This document shows, piece by piece, positions 1-6,531 of a DNA stretch of 12,070 nt. The DNA is from Prosthecobacter sp. (GTDB taxonomy: Bacteria > Verrucomicrobiota > Verrucomicrobiia > Verrucomicrobiales > Verrucomicrobiaceae). Made by a program: the position numbers and the translations under genes. How positions within the stretch are numbered: the stretch's first letter is position 1; every line of letters starts with the position of its first letter. The notes under the pieces are model-generated. The model was given only the letters and a program-made list of their open reading frames with translations, did not search any database and was not told the origin of the DNA. The stretch lies in NCBI GenBank assembly GCA_025869455.1, contig JAOZVT010000421.1:1-12070 (forward strand), given 5' to 3'.

Positions 1-433
1 GACCATGTTGCTGAAATTTGAACATGGACGGGGCCACCGCTAATCGTGCCTGCCCACTCGTCATGGTGGTGATCCGCTGGCCATTGCGCACGCTTTCTGG
101 CAGGTCTTTGTCAAAATAGGCCTGCAATTGCGGCTTGTGATCCCACAGATCCAGCTGTGAGGGCGCACCATTCATGTGCAGGTAAATCAGCCGTTTCGCC
201 TTCGGCGCAAAATGGGGCAATCCCGGCATCGGTGGATGTACCATACCCGCCGCTGGCGCTGCCGCAGCAAAATCCCGCCCCATCATGGACGCCAAGGCAA
301 TGCTGCCTGCCCGCAACCCCATCCCACCGAAAAATTGGCGGCGCGTCTGAGACAGATGGTAATCAAGCAACGGGTCCATGGCTGTATAGAACGGTGCCAG
401 CGACGATGAGTTTTCTTTTCCTTGCTTGCTCAT
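1..433 (-). CDS. DUF1501 family Tat-exported protein, N-terminal part (runs off left edge)
   Basis: Reading the minus strand from the ATG at 433-431 gives 144 uninterrupted codons to the window edge; the C-terminus is outside. DUF1501 proteins are exported, belong to the sulfatase/alkaline-phosphatase-like fold group, and are normally encoded beside PSCyt/PSD1 cytochromes; their reaction is not established. A twin-arginine motif (TRRQFF, about residues 30-35) precedes a hydrophobic Gly/Ala-rich stretch. The family block LPHFAPKAKRLIYLHMNGAP, followed by SQLDLWDHKP, parallels QPHFAPTAKRVIHFFMNGGP in the complete paralogue at 6532-7971. An in-frame Met at residue 19 (codon at 379) is an alternative start that would place the Tat motif nearer the N-terminus, as is usual; GAAGAG about 9 bases upstream of 433 is only a weak ribosome site. 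The gene diverges from the DUF1080 gene with 38 bases between start codons. Family assignment is secure, the exact start is not. Confidence 0.88.
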   Translation of the reverse strand, partial: MSKQGKENSSSLAPFYTAMDPLLDYHLSQTRRQFFGGMGLRAGSIALASMMGRDFAAAAPAAGMVHPPMPGLPHFAPKAKRLIYLHMNGAPSQLDLWDHKPQLQAYFDKDLPESVRNGQRITTMTSGQARLAVAPSMFKFQQHG

Positions 434-471
434 TGATGAATCTCTTCAGATCATCGCGTTAAGTCTTGCTC

Positions 472-1695
472 ATGAAGTTCCCGTTTTACCTTCTACCGAT
501 TCTCCTTCTCTCCGCCTGCCAGCCCAAGGAGGAGACCGGTTTTGTGCCCATGTTCAATGCCAATGACCTGAAGGGTTGGGTAAATGCCAATTGTGCGCCC
601 GACACGTGGAGCATCAAAGATGGCGTCATTTCTTGTACTGGTAAGCCGACAGGGGCCATGCGCACGGAGCGTCAGTATGAAAACTTCATCCTAGAGGCCG
701 AATGGCGGCATCTCAGTGAAGGCGGAAACTCGGGCATCTTTGTTTGGGGTACCCCGATTAGTTCCCCTGGAGTCCCTTTTTTGCGTGGCATTGAGGTCCA
801 GATCTTAGACCACGGCTACATGAAACATGCTGACCCGAAAAAGCCGAAATGGTTTACCACCCACGGAGATGTGTTTCCCATCCACGGAGCCACCATGGAA
901 CCACATGGGGAGCACAGCGGCATGCGCAGCTTTCCCAGTGAAGAACGCAGCAAACCCAGCCCTGAGTGGAATCATTACCGGATCGAAGCCAATAACGGCC
1001 GCATCACCCTGGCTGTGAATGGCAAGGTCGTCAGCGGTGGGGATAACTGCAACTATCGCAAAGGCTATCTCGCCCTCGAATCTGAAGGTGCCCCGGTGGA
1101 ATTCCGCAATGTCCGCATCAAGGAACTGCCTTCCACCCATGCGCCTGCGGAAATGACCGCCCCACTGGATCAGGGCTGGACGGCCCTTTACACCGGTGTG
1201 GACTTCAGTCACTGGATCGTCCCTGCCGCTGGCGGAGCCAAGTGGAGCACCGCAGACTGGCAGATCAAATTAGCAGAAGGTCAAACCGGCCCCGCGCTTT
1301 GGAGTGAGCAGGAATTTGCGGATGCAGAGATCATCTGCGACGTGAATTTGCCCAAGGGCGTGGATTTGAGCCAACCTGCCGCAGGTCTCTGTGTTCGTGG
1401 TCTCAGCCATCCTCTGGTCATGTTTGGTCAGGGGAAAGCGCCCATCGTGCTCGGTGCTGACAAAGTGAAGGCAGGCCAGTGGTACCGGATCAAAGTCACC
1501 CTCAAAGGGAAAACGGCCAAAGTGGTCATCACGGAGGCACAAGATGCCAATCCGCAGACCTTCGAAGTCACCGTGGACATGGGAGACAAAGGTCGCATCG
1601 GTCTTAGCGATCTGGCCCAAGCCGTGAATTACGCCAATGTCTTTGTTCGTGATCTCAGTCCGCCACCACCACCCGCAGTGGAACCTGCCAAATGA
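472..1695 (+). CDS. DUF1080 (3-keto-disaccharide hydrolase family) lipoprotein with two sandwich domains
   Basis: The 407-residue product starts with a lipoprotein signal: a charged Lys2, a hydrophobic core, and lipobox LSAC with Cys16 as lipidation site, so it should be anchored in a membrane facing the periplasm or outside. I chose ATG 472 over an in-frame TTG at 466 because it gives a normal signal peptide; neither has a Shine-Dalgarno. Residues about 22-217 match DUF1080: an FVPMFNANDLKGW opening, a GNSGIFVWG strand and EVQILD, the block that lines the sugar site in this concanavalin-like fold. Residues about 230-398 (GWTALYTGVDFSHW onward) look like a second, diverged copy that lacks EVQILD, so it may be structural or carbohydrate-binding only. 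The C-terminus is a proline-rich tail (PPPPPAVEPAK). Family members are associated with 3-keto-glycoside cleavage or sugar binding in polysaccharide-degrading bacteria; hydrolase activity here is inferred from the family name alone. Confidence 0.87.
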   Translation: MKFPFYLLPILLLSACQPKEETGFVPMFNANDLKGWVNANCAPDTWSIKDGVISCTGKPTGAMRTERQYENFILEAEWRHLSEGGNSGIFVWGTPISSPGVPFLRGIEVQILDHGYMKHADPKKPKWFTTHGDVFPIHGATMEPHGEHSGMRSFPSEERSKPSPEWNHYRIEANNGRITLAVNGKVVSGGDNCNYRKGYLALESEGAPVEFRNVRIKELPSTHAPAEMTAPLDQGWTALYTGVDFSHWIVPAAGGAKWSTADWQIKLAEGQTGPALWSEQEFADAEIICDVNLPKGVDLSQPAAGLCVRGLSHPLVMFGQGKAPIVLGADKVKAGQWYRIKVTLKGKTAKVVITEAQDANPQTFEVTVDMGDKGRIGLSDLAQAVNYANVFVRDLSPPPPPAVEPAK

Positions 1696-1808
1696 TCTAT
1701 TTTGGGGATCAGTCCGAGCTAAGCCCGGAGTCCAAACAAAGTACTCCAGAGCTTTAGCTCGCAAAAGTTCCACCTCGAAATTCAACCACCTACTTCACCA
1801 CCGCAGTA

Positions 1809-2588
1809 TCACAACACGCTGAGAGTGTATCGCCCTTCTTTGGATCTTAGCTTCACCGCCGCTCCATAGATCTCACTCAGGGCAGCGCTGGTCAGTACTT
1901 TTTCTTTGATCCCAGAGCACTGCACCAGTCCATCCTTCAGCATCATCACATGACTGATGCAGGGGAGTATTTCCTCCACGTGGTGTGTCACCATCACCAG
2001 GGAAGGGGCTTCAGGCCAAGTCGAGATTTCAGCCATCCAGTTCAGGAAATGCTCCCTCGCCACGGGGTCCAAGCCAGCGCAGGGTTCATCCAGTATCAGC
2101 ACACTGAATTGGGCCATCAGGGCTCGGCAAATGAGCACTTTCTGTCGCTCTCCTTGGGAAAGCGTGCCCCAGAGACTCTTGCGCAGATGCTGACTGCCCG
2201 TTGCCTTCAGCAGCGTCGCAGCCTGTCGCTGCCAGGTCGCGGGGGGATCTTGCCACAGGTTCAGTTTGGCCTCCCGGCCACTCGCGATCACGTTGATCAC
2301 AGGTTCGCTAGTTTCAATGAAAGTTGTTAGAGTGTTCGTGACCAGGCCCACTCGCTTGCGAACCTCGCGCCAGTCGCTGTTGCCAAATTGATCTTCACCT
2401 ATCTGGATGTCCCCTGAGGTTGCTGGTTCGTAGCCAGTGATCAGATTGATCAAGGAGGTCTTCCCACAACCGTTAGGCCCCAGAATACACCAGTGCTGTC
2501 CCTCCTGTACTTCCCAATCAATCCCTTTGAGGATGCGGCGACCACCGCGCACGAAAGTGGCTTTTTGAACACGTAAAACTGAAGGCAT
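1809..2588 (-). CDS. ABC-type ATP-binding protein, ModF/YlmA-like
   Basis: The 259-residue protein is one complete ABC nucleotide-binding domain: Walker A GPNGCGKTS (37-45), signature LSQGERQ (143-149), Walker B VLILDEP with GLD D-loop (163-174), and switch His at 202 (MVTHH). At the usual Q-loop position the sequence reads GLVTNTL (81-87), without the common glutamine. ATG 2588 was chosen because it precedes the first conserved strand; the frame stays open upstream to a TTG at 2669, but those 27 codons look unlike protein. There is no clear Shine-Dalgarno. No permease or binding protein is adjacent, which with the sequence style (THHVEEI, SLWGTLSQGERQK) suggests the solitary ModF/YlmA-like group, whose substrates are poorly defined. 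It converges on the DUF1080 gene, 113 bases apart; a weak 4-bp hairpin (GAGC-TTTA-GCTC, 1749-1760) is all that lies between. ATPase function is near certain, the transported or remodelled partner is unknown. Confidence 0.88.
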   Translation of the reverse strand: MPSVLRVQKATFVRGGRRILKGIDWEVQEGQHWCILGPNGCGKTSLINLITGYEPATSGDIQIGEDQFGNSDWREVRKRVGLVTNTLTTFIETSEPVINVIASGREAKLNLWQDPPATWQRQAATLLKATGSQHLRKSLWGTLSQGERQKVLICRALMAQFSVLILDEPCAGLDPVAREHFLNWMAEISTWPEAPSLVMVTHHVEEILPCISHVMMLKDGLVQCSGIKEKVLTSAALSEIYGAAVKLRSKEGRYTLSVL

Positions 2589-3170
2589 GATTTTACGATG
2601 TAACGCGGCATTTGATCCCGTGCAAAGCACAAGCAGAGCTGAATGCAGGCATAGCCAATCAATGGACAAAACCCAATGAAGGCCAATTTAAACTGCTTTA
2701 GCGCAAGAATGGCAATCTAGCTCAGCGACATGCCCTAACTCCCTTATGCCCAACTTGAAACTGGCATTCATATCTCCGATATTGTCTCCTGTTTTAGTCT
2801 TTCCGCCCTCTAATCCCCGTCCACCTCATGAAACTTCTTTTTCCGTTTCATTTCCCCAGATGGGGAACCTATGGGGATACAAAATCCCCATCTCAACTCA
2901 CTGATAATCAATATGTTAATGATATTTTGTGGGTTCATGGGGAAATTTTAAATTTCATCCCCATTCCTAATCCGACGTAGCCTAAGTAGCAGATAGCTTC
3001 CTATGAATAGATCAGAGAATTCTCAATGCCTCCTCCACTCAGTTTGTTTCTAATGCCGATTGTAGATGCTTTGATACTTTTGAAACCTTTTCTCCTGCTG
3101 CAAGGTGGCACGCCGATTGCACGTATCCTCTGGTAGTGGGATAGCCCGCTCATCATCGATTCCCCCTCAG
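2589..3170. other. Long intergenic region between divergent ABC ATPase and cytochrome genes
   Basis: These 582 bases separate two divergent start codons and hold no convincing gene. The middle (about 2750-3000) is AT-rich compared with the flanking genes and contains several inverted repeats, described separately. A 50-codon frame from ATG 2828 to TAG 2980 overlaps those repeats and has no ribosome site, so I do not call it. The 8-mer GCCGATTG occurs twice near the cytochrome gene (3055-3062 and 3112-3119). Promoters for both flanking genes must lie here or within the neighbours, but I could not single out a convincing -35/-10 pair. Confidence 0.7.
2828..2964. repeat. Cluster of inverted repeats with a shared ATGGGGA core
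   Basis: Four inverted repeats are packed in 137 bases. ATGAAAC (2828-2834) pairs with GTTTCAT (2845-2851). TTCCCCA (2852-2858) pairs with TGGGGAA (2861-2867) across 2 bases. ATGGGGAT (2871-2878) pairs with ATCCCCAT (2884-2891) across 5 bases. ATGGGG+AAATTT (2937-2948) pairs with AAATTT (2950-2955) and CCCCAT (2959-2964), with CAT (2956-2958) as a bulge. The last three share a TGGGG core, giving six copies in alternating orientation; a seventh CCCC lies at 2815-2818. ATTTCCCCA (2850-2858) also matches TGGGGAAAT (2938-2946) over 9 bases, so the block has ends that are inverted copies. It could be a set of operators for a dimeric regulator, a structured RNA leader, or a small non-autonomous repeat element. 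The repeats are directly visible; the function is open. Confidence 0.6.
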
Positions 3171-6100
3171 ATGACTCCCTTGAATCCATTTTTCCTCCGA
3201 GCTCTCGGCGGCAGTTTTGCCGTCGTCGGACTCTTTGCATCTGCTGCTGATACATTTACGCCAGAGCAGATCGAGTTTTTTGAGAAAAGCGTTCGGCCTG
3301 TTTTGGCCAACAATTGCTATGACTGCCACGGCGGTCATAAGCACGAAAACGGTCTGCGTGTCGATCTGCGTAGTGCCATCATGCGCGGCAGCGACTACGG
3401 CAAGGTGGTAGAACCTGGCAATCCGGCGGCCTCAAAGTTGATCAAAGCCATCAATCATGTGGCAGGCGTGGAAGCCATGCCCAAAAAAGGGGAGAAGCTC
3501 AAGGCGGCGGATATTGCCGCTCTGGAAAAATGGGTGCAGATGGGTTTACCTTGGCCAGAAGAAAAAGCCGTGGCCGAACTTCATGAGCGACCAGACCCCA
3601 AACAGCATTGGTCCTTCTTGCCGATTCAAAAAGGCATCGGCAATCTGGATTCCATGGTGGGAAGCAAACTCAAGGCCGCAGGTCTGGATTTTGCCCCTAT
3701 GGCGGATGCAGCCACCCTGTGTCGCCGCATTTACGTCACGCTGACAGGGTTACAGCCCAGCTATGCGGCCATCACGGAATTCGAAAAAGCATCGGCTGCC
3801 AATTCGAAAGCGGCAACGGATGCACTGGTGAGCAAATTGCTAGCTTCTCCAGCTTACGGCGAACGCTGGGCACGTGTGTGGTTAGACGTGGCTCGTTATG
3901 CGGATACGGATGGCTATCAAGTAGCGGGAAAAAACAACCGTTATCCTTATGCCTACACCTATCGTGACTGGGTCGTGAAAGCCATGAACGAGGACATGCC
4001 TTATGACAAGTTTCTGATGTATCAGTTGGCGGCGGATAAGATGGTGACGGAAGGGAAAAATGATCCTCATTTGGCGGCCTTGGCCTTCCTGAATGTGGGT
4101 GACCGATTCATCAGCAATAAGGATTTGCAGACGGATGACCGCATTGATGTCGTTAGCCGTGGTATGCTCGGCCTAACCGTAGGTTGCGCACGTTGTCACG
4201 ATCATAAGTTTGACCCGATCCCAGCGCGTGACTACTACGCCCTGTATTCCATTTTTAATAGCAGTGAAGAACCTGCCGACGATGCCCTACCGATCATTGG
4301 ACATGCATCCAATGAAGCGGATGCCAAGGATTACGAAGCCAAGGTCGCCGAGATCGCTGTCAAAGAACTGGAGTTCAAAAAGAAGGTCTATGAAGAGATT
4401 CGTAATCCAGAGCGTGTCGCCGAATATCTGGCTTTTGCTCAAGAAGCGGTCACCATCAAGGATCGGAATACTTTGAAGGGCCGTGCCGGTCAGCTTAAAT
4501 TGAGAGATAAAGTGGCCGACCAGTGGGGAGGCTTCTTGAAACGCTATGCTCTAAAGTCCAAACCGCATCCAGTGATGTTGGCTTGGAAGGAGTTTGCGGA
4601 TCTTCCGGCGGATCAGTTTGAAGCCAAGGCTCCTGAGATCGTCAAAGCCATGATCAAGCCGGAGCGCGGCCTCAACGCCGTTCCTCGTAACGAACTTGCC
4701 AAACGCCCCGCACCAAAAAGCTTCAATGAAGTCGCTGCCATGTATGCAGACATCTTCAATACCTGCTTAGCGGGTAAAGAACCTGACAATGCCGATTGGA
4801 AAGAAGTCCGTGAGATTTTGCAGAGTGATCCCAGCCCGATGTCGGTTCCGGTGGAGCAGGCGAATGTCTTCTTTACCCGCAAAGACCTGACCCAAGTGGT
4901 GAAGACGGCCAATGAAAGGGTGAAGCTGGAAACTGACCATCCTGGCGCACCTCCCCGCGCCATGGTCATGCTGGACAAACCGAAGCCTTCAGATGTGAGC
5001 ATCTTCATTCGTGGCAATCCAAGCCGCCGTGGTGCTCCTGCTCCACGAGGCTGGCTAACCATGTTTGGTGGTGACGAATTCAAAGAAGGCAGCGGACGTC
5101 TGGAGCTCGCGAAAAAAATCGCCAGCAAAGACAATCCGCTAACCGCACGTGTGATCGTGAATCGCATCTGGACGCAGCATTTTGGCAAACCTTTGGTTGG
5201 GCAGACCAGTGACTTCGGCATGCAGACGGACAAGCCTGTGCAGCAAGACATTCTCGACTACCTTGCCGCTTGTTTCATGGAGGATGGTTGGAGTTTGAAG
5301 AAGCTTCATCAGCGCATCCTCACCAGTCGCACTTACCAGCAAACCGCCCAAAGCACGCCTGAGAAAAACTTGAAGGATGCTGATAACGAATTGATCAGCC
5401 GTCAGAATCGTCAGCGTCTGGACTATGAGTCCATGCGTGATGCCATGCTGCAAGTGGCGGGTGAATTGGACAGTGGCAAGATTGGTGGTCGCGCGCTCGA
5501 ATACAAAGACAAGGATGCCGATACCCGTCGCAGCCTCTACATGCTCGTGGATCGTTATGAGCAGGCCACCGTGCCAGCCATGTTTGACTTTGCCAATCCT
5601 GACAATCATAGCCCCATGCGCTATGTGACAACGGTACCGCAGCAAGCCCTGTTTCTGATGAATAGCCCCTTCATGCAGAAGCGCTCCACGAAGCTAGCCG
5701 AGGAAACACCTGTCAAAGGCAGCACCATTGATTCTGAATCCATCCAAGCCCTCTACCATCGGGTTCTTCTTCGGGATGCGCATCCAGATGAAGTCGAGAT
5801 GGCGCAACGTTTCTGCACGGATGCTGAAGTCTTAAGCCGTCGTGCCGCTGCATTCGTCTGGCGTTATGGTACGGGCCAAGTTGAAAAGGATACGATTTCG
5901 GGTAAGGTCAGCCTCGCTGGATTCGAGCCTCTGGCGCACTTCGGGAAAATGGGCCAGAGTACAGTTCGTTGGACACCGGATAAAGTCTTCCCCTCCAAGG
6001 AGTTTGGTCACCTTTACATGGCCGCTGGTAATGGTCACCCAGGCTCTACCTTGCCTGTGGTGATGCAGTGGACTTCACCCTTTGCCAAAGAAAAAATCCG

Positions 6101-6485
6101 CATCTCTGGAACAATCAAACGTAGCAGTGAACGCGGCAATGGCATTCGTGCCTGGATCATCTCCAATCGTGCTGGCAAAATCCGCGAAGAGTTTGTGAAA
6201 CCTGCTGGAAGTGTTGAGCTGAATGCTGATCTGGAAGTCGCTCAAGATGAAGTATTGAGCTTCGTCGTGGAATCCGAAAACCAGAACACTGACAGTGACA
6301 GCTTTTCCTGGGCACCGAAGATTGAACGCATTGGTACAGAAGGTAAACTGACACCTATCACCCGTGCCGACACAGATTTCTGCGGCCCTGCTGGCTGGCC
6401 TGTTAACCGCGCGAAACCTCAGTCACCTCTCGCTCAATTGAGCCAAGTTTTAATGATGTCGAATGAGTTTCAATTTGTCGATTAG
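3171..6485 (+). CDS. Exported PSCyt1-PSCyt2(DUF1549)-PSD1(DUF1553) cytochrome c protein
   Basis: The 1104-residue product begins with a Sec-like signal (MTPLNPFFLRALGG, then a hydrophobic run, likely cut near ASA/A at 23-26). PSCyt1 (about 30-130) carries haem motif CYDCH (49-53) and the VVEPGNPAASKL and AMPKKGEKL blocks. PSCyt2/DUF1549 (about 140-380) has RYADTDGY and a second CxxCH, CARCHDHKFDP (339 onward). DUF1553 starts near 641 (RLELAKKIASKDNPLTARVI) and includes RRSLYMLVDRYEQ and NHSPMRYVTTVPQQALFLMN near 785-835. About residues 893-1080 form an inserted beta-rich module (starting FVWRYGTG, with DSFSWAP late), after which the family's usual end SQVLMMSNEFQFVD resumes. I prefer ATG 3171 to an in-frame GTG at 3105 because it gives a clean signal peptide; no Shine-Dalgarno is visible. 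The DUF1501 gene follows after 46 bases, almost certainly an operon. The family is suspected of envelope electron transfer linked to sugar use; its reaction is unproven. Confidence 0.92.
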   Translation: MTPLNPFFLRALGGSFAVVGLFASAADTFTPEQIEFFEKSVRPVLANNCYDCHGGHKHENGLRVDLRSAIMRGSDYGKVVEPGNPAASKLIKAINHVAGVEAMPKKGEKLKAADIAALEKWVQMGLPWPEEKAVAELHERPDPKQHWSFLPIQKGIGNLDSMVGSKLKAAGLDFAPMADAATLCRRIYVTLTGLQPSYAAITEFEKASAANSKAATDALVSKLLASPAYGERWARVWLDVARYADTDGYQVAGKNNRYPYAYTYRDWVVKAMNEDMPYDKFLMYQLAADKMVTEGKNDPHLAALAFLNVGDRFISNKDLQTDDRIDVVSRGMLGLTVGCARCHDHKFDPIPARDYYALYSIFNSSEEPADDALPIIGHASNEADAKDYEAKVAEIAVKELEFKKKVYEEIRNPERVAEYLAFAQEAVTIKDRNTLKGRAGQLKLRDKVADQWGGFLKRYALKSKPHPVMLAWKEFADLPADQFEAKAPEIVKAMIKPERGLNAVPRNELAKRPAPKSFNEVAAMYADIFNTCLAGKEPDNADWKEVREILQSDPSPMSVPVEQANVFFTRKDLTQVVKTANERVKLETDHPGAPPRAMVMLDKPKPSDVSIFIRGNPSRRGAPAPRGWLTMFGGDEFKEGSGRLELAKKIASKDNPLTARVIVNRIWTQHFGKPLVGQTSDFGMQTDKPVQQDILDYLAACFMEDGWSLKKLHQRILTSRTYQQTAQSTPEKNLKDADNELISRQNRQRLDYESMRDAMLQVAGELDSGKIGGRALEYKDKDADTRRSLYMLVDRYEQATVPAMFDFANPDNHSPMRYVTTVPQQALFLMNSPFMQKRSTKLAEETPVKGSTIDSESIQALYHRVLLRDAHPDEVEMAQRFCTDAEVLSRRAAAFVWRYGTGQVEKDTISGKVSLAGFEPLAHFGKMGQSTVRWTPDKVFPSKEFGHLYMAAGNGHPGSTLPVVMQWTSPFAKEKIRISGTIKRSSERGNGIRAWIISNRAGKIREEFVKPAGSVELNADLEVAQDEVLSFVVESENQNTDSDSFSWAPKIERIGTEGKLTPITRADTDFCGPAGWPVNRAKPQSPLAQLSQVLMMSNEFQFVD

Positions 6486-6521
6486 TCCGCAGAATCATCT
6501 TTAGTTATCCCTTTCAACTCC

Positions 6522-6526
6522 GGAGG
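6522..6526 (+). promoter_or_regulatory. Ribosome-binding site of the DUF1501 gene
   Basis: GGAGG sits 5 bases before ATG 6532. It is the clearest Shine-Dalgarno in the window; most other starts here lack one. It fixes the start of the DUF1501 gene and suggests independent translation rather than coupling to the cytochrome gene, whose stop codon is 46 bases upstream. Confidence 0.8.
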
Positions 6527-6531
6527 CCCCC

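Noticed and set aside
157..462. Plus-strand open frames overlapping the left edge
   Set aside because: The minus strand here encodes a clear DUF1501 N-terminus with a Tat motif, so these are antisense shadows.
1749..1760. GAGC-TTTA-GCTC hairpin between the DUF1080 and ABC genes
   Set aside because: Only 4 base pairs with no T-run on either side; too weak to call.
1270..1785. Minus-strand open frame of 171 codons opposite the DUF1080 gene
   Set aside because: It is antisense to a well-supported lipoprotein gene, shows no recognisable domain, and is a by-product of GC-rich codon use.
2589..2669. N-terminal extension of the ABC ATPase to a TTG at 2669
   Set aside because: The 27 extra residues precede the first conserved ABC strand, resemble no leader, and an ATG at 2588 is correctly placed.
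2828..2980. A 50-codon plus-strand open frame (begins MKLLFPFHFP) in the intergenic region
   Set aside because: It lies entirely over the inverted-repeat cluster, has no ribosome-binding site, and its composition follows the palindromes rather than coding bias.
3105..3170. N-terminal extension of the cytochrome gene to GTG 3105
   Set aside because: It would put 22 polar residues before the signal peptide; ATG 3171 gives a normal export signal.
4613..5251. Minus-strand open frame of 212 codons inside the cytochrome gene
   Set aside because: The plus strand here encodes conserved DUF1553 sequence; the antisense product is low-complexity Ser/Leu-rich and matches no family I know.
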